Of a DNA stretch of 64,000 nt, positions 30,330 through 39,619 are shown piece by piece. The position numbers and the translations under genes were made by a program. Numbering within the stretch: position 1 is the first letter of the stretch; each line of letters opens with the position of its first letter. The stretch comes from Cyanobacteria bacterium REEB446. GTDB taxonomy: Bacteria; Cyanobacteriota; Vampirovibrionia; LMEP-6097. Location of the stretch: NCBI GenBank assembly GCA_018970325.1, contig JAGWWP010000001.1:71889-135888 (forward strand). Reading direction: 5' to 3'. The notes under the pieces are model-generated. The model did no database searches, was not told the DNA's origin, and was given only the letters and a program-made list of their open reading frames with translations.

Positions 30330-30525
30330 CTAGCTGAGATCTAACTGGTCCCATTTCATAACCAAATAAACTCAGTACCTGATTTACCTTATCTAACCTT
30401 AAAGTTTCTTTACCCTGCTCTAAATCTCTAAGAAATCTTAAGCCCACTCCCGCTTTCTCAGCGAGTTCTAGTTGTGTGAGTTTAGCGATTTTTCTTTTTT
30501 GTTTTATGAAAATAGATAACAGCAT
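30319..30525 (-). CDS. XRE-family antitoxin/regulator (HipB-like)
   Basis: KLTQLELAEKAGVGLRFLRDLEQGKETLRLDKVNQVLSLFGYEM. Confidence 0.88.
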   Translation of the reverse strand: MLLSIFIKQKRKIAKLTQLELAEKAGVGLRFLRDLEQGKETLRLDKVNQVLSLFGYEMGPVRSQLGDS

Positions 30526-30574
30526 TTTATACCTTTTCGGGTCTAATTTGAGTGTTTTATAGTAAAATTATGCC

Positions 30575-30666
30575 ACATTGGGTATAATTTTCTCACCCAA
30601 GCGACATTTGCCCCCGATGGGGTATAAACTCCGCTATTTTAACCTGTTTTATACCCCATCGGGTAT
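30575..30666. promoter_or_regulatory. Putative HipB operator region
   Basis: Perfect inverted repeat CGATGGGGTATAAA (30615-30628) / TTTATACCCCATCG (30648-30661), palindrome ATACCC-CATC-GGGTAT, extra TTGGGTATAA half-site. Confidence 0.7.
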
Positions 30667-30690
30667 AGGAACTTGTTAGCAGCTTCTCGT

Positions 30691-31731
30691 TTAAAAATAT
30701 TTCTTAGTAAAAGCCTCTGGGCTAAACTCTTCTAGATCTTCCATCTTTTCACCCACACCTAAGAACTTAACAGGGATTTTAAGTTTATGGGCGATAGAAA
30801 AGACAGTACCTGCTTTAGAAGAACCATCGAATTTAGTCAGAATGATAGAGTTCACTTCACAAAGTTCATTAAAAGTCTGTGCTTGTATCAGAGAATTCTG
30901 CCCCATAGAAGCATCTAAAACTAGCATGGTCTCCAAATGGTAAGCTTGACCATCTAGATTTTTTTTCACCACTTCTTTGATTTTAGATAACTCTTCCATT
31001 AAATTTTTCTTGTTATGCAGTCTACCAGCGGTGTCTATTAAAACAAGATCATAGTTTTCATTTTTAGCTTTCTCTATCGCTTTATAGACGACAGCACTAG
31101 ACTTAGATCCATGTGGCATTTCGATTAAATCAGCACCCGTTCTTTCTGCCCAAGTACGCAGTTGGTCTTCTGCCGCTGCCCTGAAAGTGTCTCCAGCAGC
31201 GATTAATACTTTTTTATTTTCTAAATTTCTGTACTTATAGGCGAGTTTAGCTATGCTAGTAGTTTTCCCGACACCATTAATGCCAAGTATCATAACGACA
31301 GTCAGCACATTTTCAGGACAGATAAATTTAAAAGGATCTGATTTTTCAGTTATAGAAATTTCTTTTGCTTTGTTTCTGTTAATCTTAACTTCGGTGAAAG
31401 CTCCTAACAGAAACTCTTTGAGCTTGTCCTGTAAGTCATCTTTATAAATTTCTTTCTGGGCTTTGAGCTCTTTACGTAAAAGCTCGGTGAAATCCATAGC
31501 TAAATCTACGCCTAAATCAGAGCGAATTAATTCTTCTTCTAGATTATCTAGCTCTTCTTTTTTGATTAAAACTCTTTCTAGTACTGCACTTGAGTAACTA
31601 CTTGGTACCGAATCTGTTTCTGATATGTTGAGTAAGATTTCGCTTTCAGTTTTCTCATTGCCTTTTAGAAAAGGTATCTTACTTAAAATCTTTTTAAAGA
31701 AAGACATAGTGTAGATAATATCACCTACCAA
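30691..31731 (-). CDS. ftsY: Signal recognition particle receptor
   Basis: ILGINGVGKTTSIAKLA, AAGDTFRAAAEDQL, LIDTAGRLHNKKNLM, LTKFDGSSKAGTVFSI, FLGVGEKMEDLEEF. Confidence 0.95.
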   Translation of the reverse strand: MVGDIIYTMSFFKKILSKIPFLKGNEKTESEILLNISETDSVPSSYSSAVLERVLIKKEELDNLEEELIRSDLGVDLAMDFTELLRKELKAQKEIYKDDLQDKLKEFLLGAFTEVKINRNKAKEISITEKSDPFKFICPENVLTVVMILGINGVGKTTSIAKLAYKYRNLENKKVLIAAGDTFRAAAEDQLRTWAERTGADLIEMPHGSKSSAVVYKAIEKAKNENYDLVLIDTAGRLHNKKNLMEELSKIKEVVKKNLDGQAYHLETMLVLDASMGQNSLIQAQTFNELCEVNSIILTKFDGSSKAGTVFSIAHKLKIPVKFLGVGEKMEDLEEFSPEAFTKKYF

Positions 31732-31771
31732 TAGGAACCATTCTCAAGTTAATATATGATATAGTTCAAGA

Positions 31772-33247
31772 ATGCTCGGTATTAAGATAATTCCACCTCA
31801 TTCTGATCCGTATTTAGGAGTAAATCATACTAGAGGAAAACTAGCAGATCAACAGATTTTACGGACGCAATTACAAGAAAAGAAATTACAAGAATCTGCT
31901 AATGGATCGTCAGCTGAAAAAATTAGTGGATCGTCAGCGACTAATTTAAAACAAACGGTTGATGGTTTAAAAGATAGCTGGACTAATTTTAAAGTGCAAC
32001 TCTTTGCGGAATTTAACCGAAATAGTAACCCAGAACTTCTCAATAAATACTTAAGTAATGTGTTTACGATTCTTAAGGGAAAAATGACCCAAAGTGACAA
32101 AACAGCCTTTGAGACAGCACAAAGTGATGGAGATTATAAAAAACAAAGATCAATCATTTGGACACATCTCGGTCCAGATAGATATAACAATGCTTATATT
32201 GAGGCATTTAAACAATTTGACACAGCAGATCAAACCAGATATTTAAATACACTTGCCATAAATCATGGGCTAACTAAATTTTTTGATGAAAGACCAAACC
32301 TTCCAATAGAGGAGAAAGTTGAACTTATGTTCCAAGAGAAAATCAAGAAACACTTTAAAGACTCTCCTTATGAATTTATTGCAACTGGCTCAACAGGTGC
32401 TGTCTTTAAAATCAAAGATGGAGATAAAAGCTACGCCGTAAAGTTAAGCCATTCTGATGACAGCAAAGGAGATCAACCTAAATTAGTTCCTTCTGGTTAT
32501 GAATATAATGGTATAAAAAAAGCATCGGAAATTATTGAGTCAGAACAGCTTCCTGCCAAGAACTGGATGCAAGGGCTTGCCAAAGATAAAAATGACCTTG
32601 ATCTTAGCGATAAAAATACCTTAGTTACAGACTTTATGGAGGGTAATCTTTTAGGCTTTCGTGTTAGTCCAGAAAGTTTGAAAGACTTTGTTAAAAAGGG
32701 TTTATCAAATCAATTTTTAAAAGACTTTATCAAATCCTATGTTACTCTCGGGGAAAAAGGTGCAGATTTAAGTTCTATGGTCCATCACAACGCAGTATAC
32801 ACGCAGGACAAAAACGGTGGGAAACTCAATTTTTTTGATTATGTTGGTGTAGACACACCAGCTTATGACGAAAAAAGGGCGTTAATAAAAAAAGACCCTT
32901 TGACCTATGGGATTTACAGACTGATCTCTGATTTCCAGAGTCCAAGTACCTTGAGAGCTAAACCATTTATGGACAGCTTAGAAGAAGCCATAAAAAGTAC
33001 AGGTTCTAACTATAATAAATTCCTCAAACAAAGATCAAATCAATTAAAACAAGTTCTTCGTGAAATTGCAGATGACAAAAATAGTAAAATCGGGAAACAA
33101 GATATTAACGAGTCGTTAAAGAAAATTCGAACCCTGATTCAAGAAAAAGATCAATATAAACAAACTCAAATGTCCAACACAACATTTGGAGAACCTTTTG
33201 CACTTAACAAAGAAGCTCAGAAAATTTATCAAAACTTTTCAATCTAA
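31772..33247 (+). CDS. Hypothetical protein with kinase-like fold signature, 491 aa
   Basis: FIATGSTGAVFKIKDGDKSYAVKLS (Gly-rich loop and Lys-like), HHNAVYTQDKNGGKLNFFDYVG (catalytic/DFD-like). Confidence 0.5.
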   Translation: MLGIKIIPPHSDPYLGVNHTRGKLADQQILRTQLQEKKLQESANGSSAEKISGSSATNLKQTVDGLKDSWTNFKVQLFAEFNRNSNPELLNKYLSNVFTILKGKMTQSDKTAFETAQSDGDYKKQRSIIWTHLGPDRYNNAYIEAFKQFDTADQTRYLNTLAINHGLTKFFDERPNLPIEEKVELMFQEKIKKHFKDSPYEFIATGSTGAVFKIKDGDKSYAVKLSHSDDSKGDQPKLVPSGYEYNGIKKASEIIESEQLPAKNWMQGLAKDKNDLDLSDKNTLVTDFMEGNLLGFRVSPESLKDFVKKGLSNQFLKDFIKSYVTLGEKGADLSSMVHHNAVYTQDKNGGKLNFFDYVGVDTPAYDEKRALIKKDPLTYGIYRLISDFQSPSTLRAKPFMDSLEEAIKSTGSNYNKFLKQRSNQLKQVLREIADDKNSKIGKQDINESLKKIRTLIQEKDQYKQTQMSNTTFGEPFALNKEAQKIYQNFSI

Positions 33248-33259
33248 AAACGTTTTTTA

Positions 33260-34003
33260 TTAAAGCACCTTAGCTTCATTTTTCAGAGCTTCTAAAAGCT
33301 GTTTAGCAGTCTCTTGAGCAGATCCCTCAAAAATCTTCACACCAGTACGTGCGGCTGGCAGTTTAGCTTCCACTGGATTTAATCCAGTAGCACTTTCTAT
33401 GCTCACATCTATTTCTTCTAAAGGTTTTTTCTTAGCTTTCATTAAACCCATTACTGATGCGTATCTCGGCTCATCTTTACCTTTATCGCAGGTTATTAAG
33501 GCTGGCAGGCTTAATTCGAATTTCTCTACACCAGTAGGCACTTCTCTTTCAGCGATTAATTTACCATTTTCCCATTCAATTTTATTTACATTAGCCAGCA
33601 TAGGTATATCTAAATGTGCAGCTACTCCAGCTTCTAGCCATACTGCTTCTATATCTATATTTTTTTTACCAGCAAGAATTAGATTTACACCTAGTTCTTT
33701 TATTTTTTCGGCTAAAGGTTTAGCATTTAATTTATCTGATTTAAGTAAGACACCCTGATCTGCTCCCATCGCTAATCCTGAACGAATGGCAGAGACGGTT
33801 CTCTCTGGACCTAAGGCTACTAATATAATTTCTGAGACCGCATCATTAGCTTCTTTAAGCTTTAGAGCTTTTTCTACAGCGAATTCAGCATAAGGATTTA
33901 AAATCCAGTCTATACCTGCTTCACTGATAGATTTTCCATCTGCTCCGATCTCTATTTTAGTCGTAGTGTCAGGTACTTGGCTAACGATTACAGCTATTTT
34001 CAT
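33260..34003 (-). CDS. etfB: Electron transfer flavoprotein beta subunit
   Basis: VIVSQVPDTTTKIEI, ILNPYAEFAVEKALKLKE, GPERTVSAIRSGLAMGADQGVLL, FELSLPALITCDKG. Confidence 0.9.
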   Translation of the reverse strand: MKIAVIVSQVPDTTTKIEIGADGKSISEAGIDWILNPYAEFAVEKALKLKEANDAVSEIILVALGPERTVSAIRSGLAMGADQGVLLKSDKLNAKPLAEKIKELGVNLILAGKKNIDIEAVWLEAGVAAHLDIPMLANVNKIEWENGKLIAEREVPTGVEKFELSLPALITCDKGKDEPRYASVMGLMKAKKKPLEEIDVSIESATGLNPVEAKLPAARTGVKIFEGSAQETAKQLLEALKNEAKVL

Positions 34004-34025
34004 ATTATTTAGGATATACCCAAAA

Positions 34026-34175
34026 CTAAGCTTTCTCTAAATTTTTATTATCAAATAATTTGTATTGCATGATTTGTCTTAACACTAGAGGTAGCAAAAA
34101 GAAGGCCACAAAATTCAGTATTAACACTATAAAAGTAACTACAGAACCGTAAATTAAGTAATCTGTGTCAGTCAT
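34026..34175 (-). CDS. Small predicted membrane protein (49 aa)
   Basis: MTDTDYLIYGSVVTFIVLILNFVAFFLLPLVLRQIMQYKLFDNKNLEKA; below track cutoff. Confidence 0.45.
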   Translation of the reverse strand: MTDTDYLIYGSVVTFIVLILNFVAFFLLPLVLRQIMQYKLFDNKNLEKA

Positions 34176-34256
34176 GGAATACTTCCTATCAAATTATAGC
34201 AGGCTATCACTTTATATAGTCAAAGCATAGAATGCTATGAATTAGGGAGATTTAAG

Positions 34257-34553
34257 ATGTCACAAGGATTATTAAGACCAGTTTATCACCAGCTAGAAGA
34301 AGATAGCAGAGATAGAGGCGTTAAATCCTTTGAAAGAAATCCAGAATTTGAAAGATTTGCTCTCTGGTTTAATTCATTTTTAAAAATACAAAACAAGTCC
34401 TATCAAAAACGTAGAAATGATGCTTGGTTAAAACAAGGGAATCGCTTCTGGGGTAATTATGATCGTGGAGCAGCTGGGACTTATAAGTCTTTAAATGAAA
34501 GAACTAGTAAAGAGTTCGTAAAATCAGTATCCTTTATGTCTGAGTTGGTTTAG
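34257..34553 (+). CDS. Small hypothetical protein, family with 34632-34781
   Basis: MSQGLLRPVYHQ...FERFALWFNSFLKIQNKSYQ. Confidence 0.55.
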   Translation: MSQGLLRPVYHQLEEDSRDRGVKSFERNPEFERFALWFNSFLKIQNKSYQKRRNDAWLKQGNRFWGNYDRGAAGTYKSLNERTSKEFVKSVSFMSELV

Positions 34554-34631
34554 ATTTTTCAAAATAAATATCAAAAATAGTAACGAGCTTTCTTTATATA
34601 TTCAGAGAGATTAAGCAAAGGGGATAGAAAA

Positions 34632-34781
34632 ATGAATTTAGGATTAATAAGACCAGTTTATAAACAAAATAAAGAGTCTGATAATCTTTCGTCTAAATCT
34701 ATTTCTCTTAATACGAGTGCTGAGAAAGCTGCTCTATGGTTTAACCTTTATTCTAAAATGAAAACAGAGACTTACAGATAA
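34632..34781 (+). CDS. Small hypothetical protein (49 aa), paralog of 34257-34553
   Basis: MNLGLIRPVYKQNKESDNLSSKSISLNTSAEKAALWFNLYSKMKTETYR; below track cutoff. Confidence 0.5.
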   Translation: MNLGLIRPVYKQNKESDNLSSKSISLNTSAEKAALWFNLYSKMKTETYR

Positions 34782-34846
34782 ATTCGGTCTTTCACAGAAT
34801 TTTTTAAAAACTCGTTCAAGCTTCTAGCTCTATAATTATCTTAATA

Positions 34847-36049
34847 ATGAAACTTTACTCGGATTATAGGGTACTCCCATCTTTAAGGCTCGTAGACATG
34901 CCTCCATATGCGTTTGGGCAGTTAGATGAGCTGAAAATGGAAGTCGCCGCCGAGGGTAAAGAACTTATAGATTTAAGCCTAGGTTCACCAGATCGTCCTA
35001 CGCATCCAACAGTTTTAAAAGCCTTATATGAAGGTATGCAGAAACTGCGTAATCAGCAGTATCCTATTTTTAGTGGTTTACCTGCTTTTAAAGAACGTAT
35101 CTGTGAGTGGTTTTCAGCTCGTTTTGGAGTTACACTTGATCCAGCTACTCATGTTTTACCGTTAATAGGTTCTAAGGAAGGAATAGGCCATCTAGCCTTC
35201 GCCTATATTCAGGAAGGTGATATAACCATCACCCCCAGCCCTTATTATCCAGTGCATATGCGTGCAACAACGCTTTCTGGTGGACAGGTTTATGAACTAC
35301 CATTAAAACCAGAGAATCAGTATGTCGGCGATTTAGACGCTATTCCAGAAGATGTTTTAATTAGAGCTAAGATTATGATTCTTAGTTATCCGCATAATCC
35401 TACAGGAGCCTCTGTGAATAAGGCTTATCTTAAGAAAGCTGTGGATCTTTGTAAAAAATATAACATTATTTTACTTAATGATTTAGCCTACTCTGAGATT
35501 TGGTTCGATGAGCATAAATCAAGCTCAATTCTAGAAGTAGAGGGAGCTATGGATGTAGCGATAGAGTTTCATACTTTTTCTAAAACTTATAATATGGCTG
35601 GAATGAGGCTGGGATTTGCTTGTGGTAACCCAGAGATAATTCATACTCTTTATAAACTTAAAACTAATTTAGATTATGGCGTCTGCATGGGTATTCAGGA
35701 AGCTGGTATCGCAGCACTTAATCTAGGTGATGATTACAGAGAAGAAATTCGTTTGGAGTATGAAAGAAGGCGAGATTATTTAGTCCCACGCTTAAGAAAT
35801 ATTGGTTTTAAACCGATGAATCCGAAAGGAGCTATGTATGTCTGGGTGCCGATTAATGTAACTTCGTTGGAGTTTGCGACTAAGTTATTAAAGGAGACTG
35901 GTGTTTCTGTGGTTCCTGGAGTGACTTTCGGGGCTAATGGTGAAGGTCATATTCGTATAGCGATGGTACAGAATGTGCCGGCATTGGAAAGGGCTTGTGA
36001 TGGTATAGAAGCTTTTTGCAAGAGCCATCCACTTGCTTTGCAGGTTTAG
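34847..36049 (+). CDS. Class I/II PLP-dependent aminotransferase
   Basis: IDLSLGSPDRPTHP, LSYPHNPTGASV, LNDLAYSEIWFD, FHTFSKTYNMAGMRLGFACGN. Confidence 0.92.
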   Translation: MKLYSDYRVLPSLRLVDMPPYAFGQLDELKMEVAAEGKELIDLSLGSPDRPTHPTVLKALYEGMQKLRNQQYPIFSGLPAFKERICEWFSARFGVTLDPATHVLPLIGSKEGIGHLAFAYIQEGDITITPSPYYPVHMRATTLSGGQVYELPLKPENQYVGDLDAIPEDVLIRAKIMILSYPHNPTGASVNKAYLKKAVDLCKKYNIILLNDLAYSEIWFDEHKSSSILEVEGAMDVAIEFHTFSKTYNMAGMRLGFACGNPEIIHTLYKLKTNLDYGVCMGIQEAGIAALNLGDDYREEIRLEYERRRDYLVPRLRNIGFKPMNPKGAMYVWVPINVTSLEFATKLLKETGVSVVPGVTFGANGEGHIRIAMVQNVPALERACDGIEAFCKSHPLALQV

Positions 36050-36108
36050 TGAGACCACCGCACAACTCCATTTTCTGCGTTTTTGTCTTTCTGCGTTTTC
36101 GTCGTCCT
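36050..36108 (-). repeat. Truncated palindromic repeat element (copy C) between convergent stop codons
   Basis: tgagaccaccgcacaactccattttctgcgtttttgtctttctgcgttttcgtcgtcct; shares end and core with copy B plus an internal 16 bp duplication. Confidence 0.7.
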
Positions 36109-36946
36109 AATTGTCGTTTTTCGGTAAAACTCGAAAAGCTAGATAAGTAAAACCCGTAATAATTAAAAATAAAACCCACGCTAATGCACTAGCATAGCCC
36201 ATTTCGAAATCTTCGAAGGCTTTTTGGTATATGTACAGTGAATAGAAAAGAGTCGCATTTTTAGGTCCACCAGAGGTCATAACATAGGCTGGCACGAAAT
36301 ATTGGAAGACTTGAATTATGCCTATAACGACATTAAACAGTATGACTGGGCTAAGTGAAGGTAAAGTTATATGCCAGAATTTTTGCCATTCGCTTGCAGA
36401 GTCTATATCAGCAGATTCATAAAGATAAGTCGGGATATTTTTAAGCCCGGCTAAGTAGATCAGCATAGGGTTTCCTAATGACCAGAGGCTAATTATAACT
36501 AAAGCTGGCAGTGCTAAATTTTCATCTGAAAGGAAGCTAGGAGTGTGAATTTTTTTAAATAACCATATCCAAGTAACACTAGAAGCGACGATAGGAATGA
36601 TAGTCGGAATATAGAATAGTGTGCGAAAAAAGCTAGAGCCTTTTATATCTTCTTGATTTAAGAGTATGGCTAGGGCGATAGCGACTATAGTTCCTAGAGA
36701 GAGGTTCATGATAGCGAAGCTGAGCGTCACTCGTAAAGAAGTGTAAAGACTCTCATCTGTAAAAAGCCTAGAATAATTCGTAAGCCCGATAAAATCTGGA
36801 ATATTTAAACCATCATAATTAGTAAAAGACAGGCAGAGACTAGCGAGTAAAGGCCCTAAAAAGAAGCAGAGAAACCCAAAAAACCATGGAAATATAAAGA
36901 ACAGCGAAGTCTGAAATTTATCTAGCTTACTGCGTCGATTAACCAT
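36107..36946 (-). CDS. Sugar ABC transporter permease (MalF/UgpA type)
   Basis: LFYIPTIIPIVASSVTWIWLF, ADIDSASEWQKFWHITLPSLSPVILFN (EAA motif). Confidence 0.9.
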   Translation of the reverse strand: MVNRRSKLDKFQTSLFFIFPWFFGFLCFFLGPLLASLCLSFTNYDGLNIPDFIGLTNYSRLFTDESLYTSLRVTLSFAIMNLSLGTIVAIALAILLNQEDIKGSSFFRTLFYIPTIIPIVASSVTWIWLFKKIHTPSFLSDENLALPALVIISLWSLGNPMLIYLAGLKNIPTYLYESADIDSASEWQKFWHITLPSLSPVILFNVVIGIIQVFQYFVPAYVMTSGGPKNATLFYSLYIYQKAFEDFEMGYASALAWVLFLIITGFTYLAFRVLPKNDN

Positions 36947-37674
36947 TTTTCGACCGTATAAACAGTGGCTTCTCTATTCGCTCTAGCGATACTATCAGTA
37001 AGAGGAATCTCTTTAGGACAGGCTTTTACACAGTTCTGTGCGTTACCACAGTTATTTAAACCATTATCTACTAAGGCTTCTATTCTGTCACCCTTAGTGC
37101 TAACACCGTTAGGGTGGCTGTTAAATAATACAGCTTGAGAAATCGCTTGAGGGCCGATAAACTCCAGATCATTAGTCCACTGCGGACAGGCTTCTAAGCA
37201 GCAGCCACAGGTCATGCATCTACTCAATACATAATTCTTTTCTTGTTCATGAGGGTAGACTTTAGGTCCTTCGCCTAAGTCGTAGACACCATCTATCTCT
37301 ATCCAAGCTTTAACTTTTTTAAGAGCATTAAACATCTGCGATCTATCGACGACTAGGTCTCTTCTGACTGGAAATTTAGTCATAGGTTCTAATTTAATCG
37401 GCTGAGAAAGCTTATCTACAAGAGCGGTACAAGCCTGTCTTACTTTTCCATTAACTATCATGGTGCAAGAACCACAGACTTCTTCTAGGCAAGCACTTTC
37501 AAATGACACGGGGGTAGTAGCCTTACCATCACAAGTAGAAGGAAACTGTCTAGTCGCCATTAATAGTGTCGTGACGTTCATGCCGTCTTCATAAGGGACT
37601 TCGAATTCATCTAGGTATGGCTTAGAACTTGGTTCGTCCTGTCTTTTTACTGAGAATTTAACTGTTTTACTCAT
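36922..37674 (-). CDS. sdhB: Succinate dehydrogenase/fumarate reductase iron-sulfur subunit
   Basis: CLEEVCGSCTMIVNGKVRQAC, SRCMTCGCCLEACPQW, NCGNAQNCVKACPKEIPLTDSIA. Confidence 0.93.
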   Translation of the reverse strand: MSKTVKFSVKRQDEPSSKPYLDEFEVPYEDGMNVTTLLMATRQFPSTCDGKATTPVSFESACLEEVCGSCTMIVNGKVRQACTALVDKLSQPIKLEPMTKFPVRRDLVVDRSQMFNALKKVKAWIEIDGVYDLGEGPKVYPHEQEKNYVLSRCMTCGCCLEACPQWTNDLEFIGPQAISQAVLFNSHPNGVSTKGDRIEALVDNGLNNCGNAQNCVKACPKEIPLTDSIARANREATVYTVEKWLIDAVS

Positions 37675-37903
37675 AGAGGTTTATAGAAAATATGATCTTA
37701 ATTTAATTAGACCACTTTATACTAAAGATTTTAACATTCAGTACTAAGCTACTTTAATAATTTTTTTTAGTATTTTTTAACTAGAGGATAATATTATCTG
37801 ATTGTTGATCACCCAAAAGCTATGGACTTGCTAACATAATTTATAAAGAGTTCTGTTTAACCATCTTTAAATTAAGTTAAGAAATTTCGTGAATAGATAA
37901 CGA

Positions 37904-38395
37904 ATGTCTAAAAAATCTAAAAAAAAGAAAAAAGATAATTTACCAGGTTCCGCTACTGTAGCTAGAAATCGTAAGGCTAGTTTTGATTTTCATTTAGGTA
38001 AGGAGTTCGTAGCAGGTATAGTGCTTCAGGGTACTGAAGTTAAATCCGTGCGTAATGGGCAGGTTCAGCTTAAAGGTGCTTACGCAAAGGTTATAGACGG
38101 TGAGGTTTTTTTATTTAACTGTCATATATCTGAATACGCTTTCGGAAATAGATATAATCATGAGCCACTCAGAGCGAAGAAGCTGCTTTTAAATAAAGAC
38201 GAAATTTTTAAATTAGAGCAGAAAATAAAATTAAATAATCAGACGCTAGTCGCTAGTAAAATTTTCTTTAAAAGAAATTATGCGAAGGTTCTTCTACATT
38301 TAGCCGAAGGTAAGCAGAAGGGCGATAAGCGTGAGGCTATTAAGAAGAAGGACATGCAGCGTGAGCTTGCGAGGGATGCTAGTAATTGGGGTTAG
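37904..38395 (+). CDS. smpB: SsrA-binding protein
   Basis: NRKASFDFHLGKEFVAGIVLQGTEVKSVRNGQVQLKGAYAKV, KKKDMQRELARD. Confidence 0.96.
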   Translation: MSKKSKKKKKDNLPGSATVARNRKASFDFHLGKEFVAGIVLQGTEVKSVRNGQVQLKGAYAKVIDGEVFLFNCHISEYAFGNRYNHEPLRAKKLLLNKDEIFKLEQKIKLNNQTLVASKIFFKRNYAKVLLHLAEGKQKGDKREAIKKKDMQRELARDASNWG

Positions 38396-38462
38396 GCAGA
38401 GTCTTTATTAAAATCCCTATAAATTTCAGTCATTGAGAGTCGGTTTGCTAAAATAGCTTTTT

Positions 38463-39296
38463 ATGCTAGAAATATTAGAAAAAAACAGTCAGGAAACAAG
38501 CACTATGCAGGATTTTAAATTTACAGGTTCGCTGAAAAATAAAGTAGCGATAGTTACAGGTGGAACTAGGGGCATAGGAAAGGCTATAGCAGAGCTTTTC
38601 ATTAGTGAAGGAGCTAAAGTTATAATTACAGGACGTTCTGTAGAGAGTACTGCTGCTGTGGAAATCAATTCTAGTATTCAGAAAGTGGCTCAGAGTGCTG
38701 CTGCTGAGATAAATATAGGCGAAGCTTTTTATAAGTCATGTGAAATGTCTAATAAAGAGCAGGTGAAAAGTTTAATAGAGACTGTGGTAGCTGAGCATCA
38801 AAGATTAGATGTTTTAGTTAATAACGCTGGTATCACGAAGGATAATCTTTTTATTCGCATGAAAGAAGAAGAGTGGAACGATGTTATAGACACGAATTTA
38901 AATAGTTTGTTTTATATCTGCCAGTCTGCGATTAAAGTTATGTCTAAACAGAAATCAGGTGCTCTTATTAATATGACTTCTGTGGTGGGTTTACATGGTA
39001 ATCCAGCTCAGTGTAATTATTCTGCGAGCAAGGGCGGGATGATAGCTTTTACTAAAGCTTTAGCTAAAGAGTATGGGCGTCGTGGTATTAGAGCTAACTG
39101 TATAGCTCCGGGGTTTATTAAAACTGATATGACAGCAGAACTTCCCGAAGACGTACAGGCTAAATATAAAGAAAATATTCCATTGGGCGATATGGGAATG
39201 GCTAGAGATATCGCAGAGACAGCCTTATTTTTAGCAGCTTCTGCTAATTACATAACAGGACAGGTAATACAGGTTGATGGCGGCTTATTTATGTAG
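38463..39296 (+). CDS. fabG: 3-oxoacyl-ACP reductase
   Basis: VTGGTRGIGKAIAE, LVNNAGITKDNLFIRM, YSASKGGMIAFTKALAKEYGRRGIRANCIAPGFI. Confidence 0.93.
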   Translation: MLEILEKNSQETSTMQDFKFTGSLKNKVAIVTGGTRGIGKAIAELFISEGAKVIITGRSVESTAAVEINSSIQKVAQSAAAEINIGEAFYKSCEMSNKEQVKSLIETVVAEHQRLDVLVNNAGITKDNLFIRMKEEEWNDVIDTNLNSLFYICQSAIKVMSKQKSGALINMTSVVGLHGNPAQCNYSASKGGMIAFTKALAKEYGRRGIRANCIAPGFIKTDMTAELPEDVQAKYKENIPLGDMGMARDIAETALFLAASANYITGQVIQVDGGLFM

Positions 39297-39363
39297 TATC
39301 CTTGACTCTTGTTATTATTTTTGAGTAGAATTTTTTGTTGAGTTAAAAAGGAATAAAAGTAAA

Positions 39364-39615
39364 ATGAATAGAGACGAAGCGTTAAAGAGAATATCTAAGG
39401 TTGTGGCTGGTCAGCTAAGCTTAGACGAAGGTGAAATTCAAGAATCTTCAAGTTTCACAGCTGATTTGGGTGCTGATTCTTTAGATACAGTTGAATTGGT
39501 TATGGCCTTTGAAGACGAGTTTGGTGTAGAAATACCAGATGAAGACGCAGAAAAAATTACTACTGTAGCTGCTGCAGTAGATTATGTAGTAGGTAAAGCT
39601 ACAGCTGCTAACTAA
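39364..39615 (+). CDS. acpP: Acyl carrier protein
   Basis: [38 protein letters not shown]. Confidence 0.97.
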   Translation: MNRDEALKRISKVVAGQLSLDEGEIQESSSFTADLGADSLDTVELVMAFEDEFGVEIPDEDAEKITTVAAAVDYVVGKATAAN

Positions 39616-39619
39616 CTTC

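Noticed and set aside
39537-39560. gatgaagacgcagaaaaaatt in acpP resembling the repeat core
   Set aside because: Encodes the conserved [13 protein letters not shown] motif, so the similarity is coincidental.
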